A stretch of DNA of 64,000 bases, taken from contig JAEZZG010000042.1 of NCBI GenBank assembly GCA_023442485.1, positions 9,304 through 73,303 of the forward strand, given 5' to 3'. Below the pieces are notes generated by a model, which worked only from the letters and a program-made list of their open reading frames with translations, was not told where the DNA came from and did no database searches. Below, in pieces: positions 26,164 to 35,225 of this stretch; within the stretch, counting starts at the first letter, position 1, and the number at the start of each line of letters is the position of its first letter. Position numbers and translations under genes: made by a program. The stretch comes from Actinomycetes bacterium. Lineage in GTDB: Bacteria > Actinomycetota > Actinomycetes > Propionibacteriales > Propionibacteriaceae.

Positions 26164-27216
26164 ATGGTTCCTTTGCTTCCTATGGGCATCGTCAATTTCT
26201 TCGACTGGCTGATGACGCCCATCTACTGGATCATCTCCGGCATGATGGTGCTCTTCCACAAGGTCTATTCGCCGATTTTTGGTTTCGAATCTGGCTGGTC
26301 ATGGGCACTGACGATCGTGACCATCACCGTGATTGTCCGCCTGCTGCTATTGCCGCTCTTCGTCAAGCAGATGCGTTCGTCTCGGGCAATGCAAGCCCTC
26401 CAGCCCAAGATCAAGGAACTGCAGAAGAAGTTCGGTAACGACCGAGAAAAGCTCGGTGCCGCCACCATGGCTTTGTACCGATCCGAGGGCGTCAACCCGA
26501 TGGCGTCCTGTTTGCCGCTGCTCTTCCAGATGCCGGTCTTCATCGGTCTTTTCCAGGTGTTGAACGGGGCTGCTCGTGGCACTGCACGCGGGTATTTCAT
26601 GGAGAAGCACCCCGAACTGGTCACGGCGCTGCGTGACTCCACGATCTTCGGCGGAAAACTATCGGGCACGTTCTTACCGATTGAGAGATTCGGCGCCACC
26701 CAAATCTTGTGCTTGTCTCTGATTATTTTCATGTGCGTGACGCTCGTCGTTCAGCAGTTGATGATGTTGCGCCGCAATACTCCCCCTGCTGCCCTCGACG
26801 GGCCGCTTGGCAAGCAGCAGAAGATGCTGATCTGGCTGTTCCCGATCATCTACGCCTTCACTGGTGTGGCTATCCCGATCGGCGTGTTGGTTTACTGGTT
26901 TGCCACCAACGTGTGGACCTTCGCCCAACAGTACTTCCTGATTCGTGCGATTCCGACGCCGGGAACCCCTGCCTATGCCGACTGGGAAGAGCGGATGCGC
27001 GCCAAGGGTAAGGATCCGAAAGCCATTGAAAATGCACGCGTCGAGAAGCGCCGCGCCAAGTCTGGCTATGTCCCGCCGGTGCGGGTCGTCACCGAATCCG
27101 AGAAGGAGACGATCTCGGATTCCCACGAGAAGATCAAGTACGTCAAGAGAGTCCAGCCGAAGTCTCAGTCGCGTTCCCAACGCAACCGGGGTGGATTCAA
27201 ACCCAAGAAGAAATAA
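26164..27216 (+). CDS. yidC: Membrane protein insertase YidC/Oxa1
   Basis: 350 residues. Inserts and folds inner-membrane proteins, alone or with SecYEG. The YidC/Oxa1 core has about five membrane helices; the first holds FFDWLMTPIYWIISGMMVLF, then the conserved hydrophilic-groove Arg region (TVIVRLLLLPLFVKQMRSSR), a cytoplasmic coiled hairpin (KIKELQKKFGNDREKL) and PLLFQMPVFIGLFQVLN. A basic C-terminal tail (about 270-350) suits ribosome binding. It follows yidD by 100 bases. RBS GAGGTGAG precedes the ATG. Confidence 0.96.
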   Translation: MVPLLPMGIVNFFDWLMTPIYWIISGMMVLFHKVYSPIFGFESGWSWALTIVTITVIVRLLLLPLFVKQMRSSRAMQALQPKIKELQKKFGNDREKLGAATMALYRSEGVNPMASCLPLLFQMPVFIGLFQVLNGAARGTARGYFMEKHPELVTALRDSTIFGGKLSGTFLPIERFGATQILCLSLIIFMCVTLVVQQLMMLRRNTPPAALDGPLGKQQKMLIWLFPIIYAFTGVAIPIGVLVYWFATNVWTFAQQYFLIRAIPTPGTPAYADWEERMRAKGKDPKAIENARVEKRRAKSGYVPPVRVVTESEKETISDSHEKIKYVKRVQPKSQSRSQRNRGGFKPKKK

Positions 27217-27336
27217 CGCTGAGGCCATCTCGTCGAGTTGCCGTCGAGGTTAGCGACACCCGTAGACTATGTGCCAGATGGCTCAGCCTCTCCCCTTGCG
27301 GGGGTGACTGCGACTTATGCGTCGCGAAGGAGAACA

Positions 27337-27981
27337 ATGACTGATCACGAGCAAGCGTCCGTCGAAGAGATCGAGGACGCGGTTGTTGAAGAAACCGTAG
27401 CGGGTCACGACGCTGACGTTGATCCTGGCTCGGTTAGTGACGAGGTCCGCGACGACACCGTCGATGACGTCCAGTCCGACGGTGAAGATGCTGATCACGA
27501 CGCAGATTTCGAGCGCGAAGAGTTAGACCCGCTCGAACTCGAAGGCGAGCTGGCTGCCGATTACCTCGAAGAACTTCTCGACATCGCCGATCTTGACGGC
27601 GACATCGACACCTACACCTCTAATGGTCGCGCCCATGTCTCCATCGATACCGATTCGGATCTGCTCGTCGGTAAAGACGGCGAGGTCTTGGACGCCCTTC
27701 AGGAGCTCGCCCGTCTCGCTGTGATGACTGAGACGGGTTCGCGGTCTAGGATGATGCTCGACATCGCCGGTTTCCGTGAGCACCGCCGGATCGAGTTGCG
27801 TGCCTTGGCTGAGGATGCCTGCACCGAGGTGAAAGCCACCGGTGATCCTGTTCGCCTCAACCCAATGAACCCCTTCGAGCGCAAGATCGTCCACGACGTC
27901 GTCGCCGATAACGGCCTGCATTCTGAATCCGAGGGTGAAGAGCCAGAGCGTCGCGTCGTCATTTCTGTCCCCGAGAACTAG
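27337..27981 (+). CDS. jag: RNA-binding protein Jag/KhpB (KH-R3H)
   Basis: 214 residues from ATG 27337 with GAAGGAG upstream; an in-frame start at 27238 is poorly supported. A long acidic N-terminus (about 1-70) precedes a KH domain (about 75-150, with LVGKDGEVLDALQELARL) and a C-terminal R3H domain bearing NPFERKIVHDVVA, whose R-x3-H signature is intact. KhpB-type proteins bind many RNAs and influence cell division and elongation in Gram-positives. The Jag_N domain is absent, as usual in actinobacteria. Terminator-like hairpin at 28002-28021 follows. Confidence 0.92.
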   Translation: MTDHEQASVEEIEDAVVEETVAGHDADVDPGSVSDEVRDDTVDDVQSDGEDADHDADFEREELDPLELEGELAADYLEELLDIADLDGDIDTYTSNGRAHVSIDTDSDLLVGKDGEVLDALQELARLAVMTETGSRSRMMLDIAGFREHRRIELRALAEDACTEVKATGDPVRLNPMNPFERKIVHDVVADNGLHSESEGEEPERRVVISVPEN

Positions 27982-28001
27982 CTCTCGATCGTAGGTCTTT
28001 G

Positions 28002-28021
28002 GCCCCGGCTTAGCCCGGGGC
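28002..28021 (+). terminator. Hairpin after jag
   Basis: GCCCCGG at 28002-28008 and CCGGGGC at 28015-28021 with a 6-base loop, 21 bases after the stop. No uridine run, so it may be a processing hairpin. Confidence 0.45.
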
Positions 28022-28210
28022 TCCGTCCACACCCTCCCGTAGGTTTTAGGTGTCCTGCGGACGCCATCAACCCCGCCGAGGTGTCTCTGAAGTCTTCACT
28101 CTCCCCCGACTTTCGCTTCTACGCTTCAGCGTACGAAGACGAGCCGTCGACCCACCGCTTAAGATAGTCGTGACCCTTGAGAACCAACCTTTGATTCCGA
28201 AGGCAGCCTG

Positions 28211-28843
28211 ATGGACTCTCCACACATCACCTCGCAGCTTTTTGGCCAGCGCACCGACATCATCGAACGCTACGCCGCCCATCTCGGCAATGCAGTCATC
28301 TGGGGATACCTCGGCCCCCAAGAATATGAGCGCGTCTGGGACCGGCACATCTATAACTCAGTTTCCTTCGCCTCCTTGATTCCACACGGCGCCTCCGTCG
28401 CCGACGTCGGCAGTGGCGCTGGTTTGCCCGGTCTGCCTCTGGCCATCATGCGCCCAGACCTTTCTGTCGTCCTGATCGAATCGATGTCACGCAGAGTGAG
28501 GTTTTTAGAGGATGTAGTCTCAGATCTTGGCCTCAAAGATCAGGTCTCGATCATTCGTGCTCGTGCCGCCGAAGTCTCAGATACTTTTGACGTCGTTACC
28601 TGCCGCGCTGTGGCTGCCCTCCACAAGCTAGTCCGCTGGACCCACCACATGTTCCCCGGCGACGGTCAGCTTCTCGCCCTCAAAGGAGCCCAAGCCGAAG
28701 CAGAGATTGCAGACAGTGCCGCCATCTTGAAGCGGTACCGCCTCGAAGCCGAGGTGTTGACGGTGACTGCACATCCCGAGACCGAGTCGACCACTGTGGT
28801 TCGGGTTCGCCGGGGTGGCTCGACTGGGTCTGAACATCGTTAA
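28211..28843 (+). CDS. rsmG: 16S rRNA (guanine527-N7)-methyltransferase RsmG
   Basis: 210 residues. The class I SAM-binding motif is ADVGSGAGLPGLPLAI (about 60-76), with the acidic second strand VVLIESMSRRVRFLE; the catalytic core segment TCRAVAALHKLVRW and LALKGAQA match RsmG. It methylates G527 of 16S rRNA in the 530 loop; loss is linked to low-level streptomycin resistance. Its N-terminus includes the usual 'W...R-H-I-Y-N-S' motif (WDRHIYNSV). It lies between jag and the parAB block. Confidence 0.95.
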   Translation: MDSPHITSQLFGQRTDIIERYAAHLGNAVIWGYLGPQEYERVWDRHIYNSVSFASLIPHGASVADVGSGAGLPGLPLAIMRPDLSVVLIESMSRRVRFLEDVVSDLGLKDQVSIIRARAAEVSDTFDVVTCRAVAALHKLVRWTHHMFPGDGQLLALKGAQAEAEIADSAAILKRYRLEAEVLTVTAHPETESTTVVRVRRGGSTGSEHR

Positions 28844-30363
28844 TCGCTTAGCCCTTGCGGTTAGCCGGTCTCTGTGTTCATCCCTAGCGGCGGCTCGGCT
28901 TCTCCGCCCGCGATATTGGAACCTATCCCTAATCCTCGCCTGTGACCTTCTACCACTAGAATCAGCGATACTCGTGCCTCGCTACGCTGTAGAGAAGGCT
29001 CCTGACTAGCGCATTCACCCTCATGCCTCTAAGGATATACAGAGGTAGAACGATATATCGACAAAACGATTGTTTCATGTGAAACATCATGGATTTTACT
29101 TGACTGGATGTTGAGCCCCACCCCTGGGTGTCACTATCTTTCGGGTTAATCTTGCCTTCGCATCGAATTGGAATGTCGACTCTAGGTAGTTCCTGCCCGA
29201 GAATCGCCCACTCATCAAGGATGTGTTGATCCTGCTCGTTAGCTGTCTGTCGTCTCGGACGGTCATTGCTGTCAGTCACCGTTGATTCCTGTGGCAATGT
29301 GTTCAGCGACTATTGCCGACACTACGTGCTTTCACTGGTTAGATGGGGTGCCTCTCATCCAATCCTGGGTGGGTCGAAGGTCAGAGGTGGTGGGAAGCGG
29401 TATTGATTCACCATATCGCGATCACTAGGTTGCAGCTATATGGCACGGTGACGGCTCAGGGGAAGGTAGATGCTGATCGTTGTTTGTGGCAAAAGTAACG
29501 CGATTCGACTGCCGCGAGCGAGGATGCTTGCCCCGCGATCGGAAATCCCCCATTCGAGGACAGTTGCGACCCATTGGAAGTCGGGCCGAGCACGCGTTGT
29601 CCCTGTTGCACCGGGTGTAGGTCTATTTGGCATCACTCCCCCGTTCCATTGGTTGACCGGGTCCATGTGAGAGCCAATGTCTGTGTCACTTCTCTCCTAG
29701 ACGTTCTCAATAGGGTTGCCTCCTCCTATAGACATGCGCCTTGACGAAATCAACACACGGTCACTACATGATCTGGTTGATGACCTGTAAAAGATGGTCA
29801 TGACGCTTGAAGAGGGGCCGAGAGACCGCCGCTGGTGGGTGACCATTACCATTCTCCCAGGAGCGGAGTGCGCCCGCAACGGAAAACTTACCATCTCAGC
29901 TGTTGTTGAATCGCTGTGTTGAGGACTAGGTATCTGCAGTATCTTCCAGTTGCAGGCCCAAGCCTCATTCCGGCTTATGAAACTCTGGGTGTAGGAGCCG
30001 TGGATACTTTTCTCCAGGAATGCGAATTCTCGCGACACCTGCTAATTGGGCTTTCTCTAGTTAAGAGGCCTCGGGGGTGATGGCCTGTGCCGGTGGGTAG
30101 GTGCTGCCGTCTGGAAAGAAGCAAAAGCAAGAATATAGAGGGTTTGCGTGAAGGGGTTCGAAGCGAGGGATGGGCGGAGCTAACGGAGATTGTCAGCAGG
30201 CAACGACTGTGTGGTCTGAGTGGGGAACCCGTTGCGGCGCAGTCGAAGCGTGAGAACCTCGTTAGTTGACCGTGAATTCTCTTGGCGAGACGGGTGTGGA
30301 TAGCTGAATTCTGAGCGGTGGAAGGGTGATAGTCTTTGTGTTCACGTCATAAGGAGGCTGGGG
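28844..30363. other. 1.5-kb gene-poor region between rsmG and parA
   Basis: None of the ORFs here (60-113 codons, both strands) has a convincing ribosome site or recognisable motif. The region holds a parS site at 29071-29086 and a DnaA-box-like TGTGGATAG at 30295-30303 just before parA. It may be a centromere-type region or decayed DNA. Confidence 0.5.
29071..29086. promoter_or_regulatory. parS centromere site 1
   Basis: TGTTTCATGTGAAACA: a 16-bp palindrome-like match to the parS consensus TGTTTCACGTGAAACA, differing at one base. ParB should load here. It lies in gene-free DNA 1.3 kb upstream of parA. Confidence 0.9.
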
Positions 30364-31305
30364 ATGGCTCAATCCGATCGATCACGATACGGAGAAGTAC
30401 CTGTGTACCGGAAAGTGCCGCGTCGAATGATGCACGCTGTTCCCGAAGAGCCATTGGAGGATCCTGTAGAACCTGATGTTTCATGTGAAACATTGGAGCC
30501 AGTCTTGACGCTTCCGCGTCCTCAGGTCGCACGTCGAGTCGTCTTGGCGAACCAGAAGGGTGGGGTTGGCAAGACGACAACCGCAGTCAACATCGCTGTT
30601 TCTCTCGCTCATGCCGGTCTGAAGGTGCTTGTTTGTGACCTGGATCCGCAGGGGAACGCAACGACAGCACTTGGAATTGACCATAACACCTCAGAAACGA
30701 CAGGCACTTATGAGGTTCTCGTTGAGGGGCAGAACATCAATGAGCACCTGCGCGAATCCCCGCATTCAGAGAATCTGAAGTGTTTGGCGGCGACACTGGA
30801 TTTGGCGGGAGCTGAGCTAGAGCTCGTCTCGATCACGGGTCGTGAAGTGCGTCTGAAGAATGCTATTGCCAGACTCGATGAAGAGTTTGATTACATCTTC
30901 TTTGATTGCCCACCGTCGTTAGGGTTGTTGACGCTGAATGCGCTCGTCGCTGCGAACGAGATTATGGTGCCGATTCAATGCGAGTATTACGCACTCGAAG
31001 GGCTCACCGCATTGTTGCGGACCATTAGTATGGCCCAACAGCAACTTAATCCCAGCTTGAAGGTCTCGACGGTGTTGTTGACTATGTTCGACGGACGCAC
31101 AAACCTATCGCATGAAGTTGCCCGCGAGGTGCGTGAATACTTCCCGAAGGAAACCCTCGACGCAGTGATTCCTCGGTCAGTGCGCGTGAGTGAAGCTCCT
31201 AGTTATGGGGAAACTGTCGTAACTTATGATCCAAACTCGGCCGGGGCTAGGGCGTATCGGGCTGCGGCTGCTGAGATGGCGATGCGTACGGAAAGGACGA
31301 AGTGA
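30364..31305 (+). CDS. parA: Chromosome-partitioning ATPase ParA
   Basis: 313 residues, ParA/Soj family. The deviant Walker A motif VVLANQKGGVGKTTTAVNIA (about 59-78), the switch/Walker B region FFDCPPSLGLLT and the AVIPRSVRVSEAPS block are complete. ATP-dependent DNA binding drives segregation of ParB-parS complexes. The first 55 or so residues are an extension; codons 38-43 of it contain a parS site (30477-30492). It is followed by parB after one base. Shine-Dalgarno AAGGAGG is just upstream. Confidence 0.96.
   Translation: MAQSDRSRYGEVPVYRKVPRRMMHAVPEEPLEDPVEPDVSCETLEPVLTLPRPQVARRVVLANQKGGVGKTTTAVNIAVSLAHAGLKVLVCDLDPQGNATTALGIDHNTSETTGTYEVLVEGQNINEHLRESPHSENLKCLAATLDLAGAELELVSITGREVRLKNAIARLDEEFDYIFFDCPPSLGLLTLNALVAANEIMVPIQCEYYALEGLTALLRTISMAQQQLNPSLKVSTVLLTMFDGRTNLSHEVAREVREYFPKETLDAVIPRSVRVSEAPSYGETVVTYDPNSAGARAYRAAAAEMAMRTERTK
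30477..30492. promoter_or_regulatory. parS centromere site 2, inside the parA coding sequence
   Basis: TGTTTCATGTGAAACA, identical to the site at 29071-29086. It encodes the residues D-V-S-C-E-T of the ParA N-terminal extension, so ParB spreading would start inside the segregation operon. Confidence 0.93.
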
Positions 31306-31306
31306 G

Positions 31307-32209
31307 ATGGCTCGCAAAGGACTAGGGCGAGGCCTGGGAGCCTTGATGACGCCCACTCAATCGTTGGATGAGCAAGGGAACCCCTCGAAATCGGGCGTGG
31401 AGACGATGCCAGATGGGTCGTATTTCCTGGAGATTCCGGTAGATCAGATCACACCAAATCCGAAACAGCCGCGCCAAGTTTTTGATGAGGATGAGCTGGC
31501 TGAACTAGCGGCGTCGATCGACGAAGTCGGTCTACTGCAACCCATCACTGTGCGGAAACAGGGCGAGGATCAGTATGAGTTGATTATGGGGGAGCGTCGC
31601 TGGCGTGCTCATCAGTTAGCTAAGAAAAAGACGGTGCCTGCGATCGTCCGAGTGACGGATGACGAGGTTATGTTGCGTGACGCCTTGATCGAGAACCTTC
31701 ATCGTGTCCAGTTGAATGCACTCGAAGAAGCGGCGGCGTACGAACAGTTGATGACGGAGTTCAACTGTACTCAAGAAGAGCTTTCTCTCCGGATCAAGAA
31801 ATCACGCCCGCACATCTCAAACACGATCAGACTGCTGCGTCTGCCGGCGTCTGTGCAGAGAAAGGTTGCGGCAGGAGTAATTTCCGCCGGTCATGCACGA
31901 GCGATCCTGACGATTGATGACCCGGCAGCTCAGGAGCGGATGGCTGAGAGGATTATTGCAGAGGGTCTGTCCGTCAGAAGCGTCGAAGAGCTGGTCAGCC
32001 TCGGCGAACTAGGAAGGGAACCGAGTAAGAGGATCAAGCGAACACGGGAGATTCCGGAGCGAGCCACCGAGGTTGCCGAGGATCTCACTGATCACCTAGA
32101 CACCAGGGTCAAGGTCACCATGAACGCGAAAGGCCGGGGGAAGATTCAGATCGACTTTGGATCAGAAGAGGACTTGGATCGCATCCTACAGATCGTGTTA
32201 CCTTCATAG
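31307..32209 (+). CDS. parB: Chromosome-partitioning protein ParB
   Basis: 300 residues from ATG 31307, one base after the parA stop; a start at 31226 would overlap parA heavily. The N-terminal MARKGLGRGLGAL is the usual ParA-contact peptide. It is followed by the CTPase/ParB-N domain with PNPKQPR and the GERRWRAHQLAKK motif, a helix-turn-helix (CTQEELSLRIKKSRPHISNT) that reads parS and a C-terminal dimerisation domain. It loads on parS at 29071 and 30477 and slides to form the partition complex. Confidence 0.97.
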   Translation: MARKGLGRGLGALMTPTQSLDEQGNPSKSGVETMPDGSYFLEIPVDQITPNPKQPRQVFDEDELAELAASIDEVGLLQPITVRKQGEDQYELIMGERRWRAHQLAKKKTVPAIVRVTDDEVMLRDALIENLHRVQLNALEEAAAYEQLMTEFNCTQEELSLRIKKSRPHISNTIRLLRLPASVQRKVAAGVISAGHARAILTIDDPAAQERMAERIIAEGLSVRSVEELVSLGELGREPSKRIKRTREIPERATEVAEDLTDHLDTRVKVTMNAKGRGKIQIDFGSEEDLDRILQIVLPS

Positions 32210-32575
32210 CGTTAGACCGATTTGTCGACAAAACTACTAAACACTATTGATGGTGAAAGGCCTAGTCAAGAGCGATATGGATGGCGTCGACAAGTGCCCT
32301 AAACGGTGAAAACTGAGGTCGTAGGAGAGGCATAGCGGCAAAAACGGATCTGGTGCGGATCAGGAAATCAGTGACCGTGGAACCGAGACCACTGAGCGAT
32401 GCCTAAGGGTCGGTGACAAAGGGTCGGTGACAAAGGGTCGGTGACCGAGAGTCAATAACTAAGGATGATGGCCAAAGGTCTAAGACCGAGAGTGAAAACG
32501 AAGGGTCGATAACAACCACGAGACAAATCGCAACCAAATCCAGTGTTAGCGCCACGAATCTGCAGGGGAGGGCCA
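32210..32575. other. 366-bp parB-thiL gap with 14-bp repeats
   Basis: No gene is evident. From 32405 to 32514 it holds eight 14-base-type units of decreasing similarity (separate entry). A GGGAGGG ribosome site for thiL ends the gap. Confidence 0.6.
32405..32514 (+). repeat. Degenerate 14-bp tandem repeat array
   Basis: Three nearly perfect copies of AAGGGTCGGTGACA/C (32405-32446) are followed by diverged units in the same 14-base register at 32447-32488, one 12-base unit, and a final AAGGGTCGATAACA at 32501-32514. Not a microsatellite of one base; the pattern resembles an iteron or decayed minisatellite. Confidence 0.75.
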
Positions 32576-33649
32576 ATGACGGGCCGCAACACCACAAATC
32601 CGAAGCATGATGAGATGCTGGACGAAGACAAGGTGATCGCGTCGATCACCAAAGGGCTCACCTTCCATGATCGAGTGCTGGTAGGCCCGGGCGACGATTG
32701 CGCCGTGCTATCCCACCCAGATAGCCGTTCAGTAATTACGACTGATGTGCTCGTCGAAAACATCCACTTCCGGCGCGACTGGATGACGCCGCGTGAAATC
32801 GGAGAGCGGGCGGCCGTTCAGAACATGGCAGATATTGCGGCTATGGGTGCGCGCCAACATGCGGCGGTGATTGCAGTCACCGTCCCCAGCAATATCCGAG
32901 GAAACGAGCTGACCGAGATTACCCAAGGCTTCAGCGACGCCTTCGCCCAGCACGGGGGCGCCCTGGTGGGCGGAGACATATCGTCGGGGCCAACCCTAAG
33001 CCTGGCGGTCACCATGGTGGGGGACTTGGAGGGCCGCAAACCGATCCTCAGAACGCAGGCACAACCGGGGGACGCGGTGATCATCGCCGGGGACCTGGGT
33101 CTGTCCAGGCTGGGGCTGGAGATACTCATGCGCGGAATCAAGAAGCAGCAGGTTGCAGATTCGTTGCACACCGTCTTCGATGACGCCGTGATGAACTACA
33201 AGACCCCTCGATCCCCCATCGATTCAGGGGTCATTGCTGGCAAGTCTGGGGTACACGCGATGATGGATGTCTCGGACGGACTGAGCCGTGACGTCGCCAA
33301 GATCGCGCGATGTTCTGGGGTGACGATCGACCTAAGCGCAGCTCAACTAGCGTCATTCGTCGATTCATTACGGGATATGTGTGACATGATCGGAATAGAC
33401 CCGTGGGAAATGGTCTTGAATGGAGGGGAGGATCATTCACTCGTGGCAACGTGCACAGCGGACGCTATCCCGGAGACCTTTTCTCAGATTGGGCGGGTGT
33501 TACCAGCCCGGGCTGACTCGTCGACCGTTCACTGTGGCGACAGTGCGGGAGCTTGCAGCGTCCTGAGTCTTGACGGGGAAATAATCACGCCACGCGGCTG
33601 GGATCACTTCCATCATGACGACGACGGAAATCACAAGGATAGACGATGA
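32576..33649 (+). CDS. thiL: Thiamine-monophosphate kinase
   Basis: 357 residues from ATG 32576 after GGGAGGG (start at 32543 lacks one). PurM/AIRS-fold kinase that phosphorylates thiamine monophosphate to the active pyrophosphate. Characteristic features are VGPGDDCAVL with the metal-binding Asp pair, TTDVLVENIHFRRDW, the NMADIAAMGA block and MMDVSDGLSRDV. A C-terminal ~30-residue tail is extra. It overlaps the next kinase gene (ATGA). Confidence 0.93.
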   Translation: MTGRNTTNPKHDEMLDEDKVIASITKGLTFHDRVLVGPGDDCAVLSHPDSRSVITTDVLVENIHFRRDWMTPREIGERAAVQNMADIAAMGARQHAAVIAVTVPSNIRGNELTEITQGFSDAFAQHGGALVGGDISSGPTLSLAVTMVGDLEGRKPILRTQAQPGDAVIIAGDLGLSRLGLEILMRGIKKQQVADSLHTVFDDAVMNYKTPRSPIDSGVIAGKSGVHAMMDVSDGLSRDVAKIARCSGVTIDLSAAQLASFVDSLRDMCDMIGIDPWEMVLNGGEDHSLVATCTADAIPETFSQIGRVLPARADSSTVHCGDSAGACSVLSLDGEIITPRGWDHFHHDDDGNHKDRR

Positions 33650-34215
33650 TCTTGTTGAGCGCCGAGCGCGGCGAAATGGCTGCAGCCGCCAAACAAGTGG
33701 TTGCATATTCGTTGCAGCATCGTCCCGGGCCGGGACGGATCATCGGAATCGATGGACTGTCGGGTGCCGGCAAGACGAGTTTCGCGGATGCGGTGGCCAA
33801 AGAGATCAACGGGTCAGTTCAGGTCGTTCACATGGACGACATCTATGCCGGGTGGCATGGCTTAGCTGAGGCCCCGGCACTGTTGAGTGAATGGATTCTC
33901 GAACCTTACCGTGACGGGGTGACGGCACGGTTCCTGGCCTGGGATTGGGGCAAGGACTGTCGCGGAGAGAAGATTACGGTCGAGCCTACCGATTGGCTGA
34001 TTGTCGAAGGTGTGGGAGTCGGTGCGACTCAAAGCCGTCCCTATTTGGACGTCCTCGTCTGGCTAGATTGTGACGCGACAGTGCGCAAGGAACGAGCCTT
34101 GGCCCGGGACGGCGAAGTGTTGACCGCTCACTGGGAGATGTGGCAAGAACAAGAGCAGGCCCTTCTCGAAGAATCGCTGCCGGTCCGCACCGCAGATATT
34201 GCGGTCACCACCTAG
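33646..34215 (+). CDS. Uridine-kinase-like P-loop kinase
   Basis: 189 residues. A Walker A motif GIDGLSGAGKTSFA (about 33-46) and VVHMDDIYAGW with the metal-binding Asp pair place it among the uridine kinase/phosphoribulokinase-type NMP kinases; WLIVEGVGVG is the second core strand. Absence of longer C-terminal nucleoside-binding elements makes the substrate uncertain. It is translationally coupled to thiL by a 4-base overlap, which may hint at a coenzyme or nucleoside function. Convergent with ddl. Confidence 0.7.
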   Translation: MILLSAERGEMAAAAKQVVAYSLQHRPGPGRIIGIDGLSGAGKTSFADAVAKEINGSVQVVHMDDIYAGWHGLAEAPALLSEWILEPYRDGVTARFLAWDWGKDCRGEKITVEPTDWLIVEGVGVGATQSRPYLDVLVWLDCDATVRKERALARDGEVLTAHWEMWQEQEQALLEESLPVRTADIAVTT

Positions 34216-34221
34216 CGAATC

Positions 34222-35175
34222 TCAGCGCTGATAGCGCCGTGCCGCAGCCTGCTCTACGAGTGCCGACGCGACGACACCGAGGTCCATCTCGGCGGCGTCA
34301 AGAGCAAGCGGCACAAGTGACGTCTCCGTCATCCCTGGAGCGACGTTGACTTCGATGAACACCGGCTCGCCAGCCTCGTCAATAATGATGTCGGTGCGAG
34401 AGAGATCACGCAATCCGAACACCTGGTGGGCACGTTTGGCCATGTCGGCGCAGGCCTCGGCGACCGATGCGTCGACATCCGCCGGGGTGACGAACCGGGT
34501 CTCGCCAGCGGTGTAGCGAGCCGCATAGTCGTAGACCCCGGACACGGGCTGAATCTCGACGGCAGGCAGAGCGGTCAACTCGCCGTCCAAATCCACGACG
34601 GTGACCGCGACCTCCGTCCCGGATATGAAGGACTCGATGACGTTGACCTGGCCATAGGCGAAGGCACCGACGAGTGCGGGCGGTAGATCGGCCACCGACG
34701 AAACCTTGGTCGCGCCGAGGGCTGACCCAGAACAGGCAGGCTTAACCATCACCGGGAAGCCGAAGGAATCGCCGATGGCGGAGACGAGGGTTTGGGCTCC
34801 GAGTTCGCGGAAGACGTCGTGGGGCAAGGAGATCTGCCTCGGGGTGCGCAATCCAGCTTCTGCCGCCTTCAGCGAAGCGACTGACTTATCGAAGGCCGAG
34901 CGAGAGTGAGCTCCGTCAGCCCCGACGTAGGCCAAGCCGAGCACGTCCATCACCGAACGAATTGCCCCGTCTTCACCGAGACCCCCATGCAGGGTCGGGA
35001 AGATCACCCACTCTTCTGCCGAGTTCGCGTAAGTCGTCAGGGTGGGGGAAATATCTGATTCGACGACTTCGTGTCCCTGACGGCGCAACGCTTCTGCAAC
35101 TCTGCGGCCCGAGCGTAGCGACACATCGCGCTCATGGGAGAGACCGCCGGACAAGACGACAACCGGGTGCTTCAT
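34222..35175 (-). CDS. ddl: D-alanine-D-alanine ligase-type ATP-grasp enzyme
   Basis: 317 residues from ATG 35175 (AAAGAG upstream); longer frame to 35217 has no ribosome site. It has VVVLSGGLSHERDVSLRSG at the N-terminus, the ATP-grasp core, SGVYDYAARYTAGET with the catalytic Tyr, and the metal-binding EVNVAPGMTETSLVP end. It would join two D-alanines for peptidoglycan precursors in the cytoplasm. The Ddl family includes homologues of other specificity, and this is shorter than many; a second ddl may exist elsewhere. Follows the aminotransferase gene by 50 bases, so probably one operon. Confidence 0.85.
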   Translation of the reverse strand: MKHPVVVLSGGLSHERDVSLRSGRRVAEALRRQGHEVVESDISPTLTTYANSAEEWVIFPTLHGGLGEDGAIRSVMDVLGLAYVGADGAHSRSAFDKSVASLKAAEAGLRTPRQISLPHDVFRELGAQTLVSAIGDSFGFPVMVKPACSGSALGATKVSSVADLPPALVGAFAYGQVNVIESFISGTEVAVTVVDLDGELTALPAVEIQPVSGVYDYAARYTAGETRFVTPADVDASVAEACADMAKRAHQVFGLRDLSRTDIIIDEAGEPVFIEVNVAPGMTETSLVPLALDAAEMDLGVVASALVEQAAARRYQR

Positions 35176-35225
35176 GACTATCTCTTTCTGATTGGCTGAT
35201 GTGTTGACGAGGGGCACCGCCCACC

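Noticed and set aside
28815..30269. Six small ORFs between rsmG and parA on both strands
   Set aside because: No ribosome site, no recognisable domain, mutually overlapping; the parS site lies in the same DNA.
31226..31307. parB start at 31226
   Set aside because: It would overlap parA by 80 bases; ATG 31307 begins the canonical MARKGLGRGLGAL.
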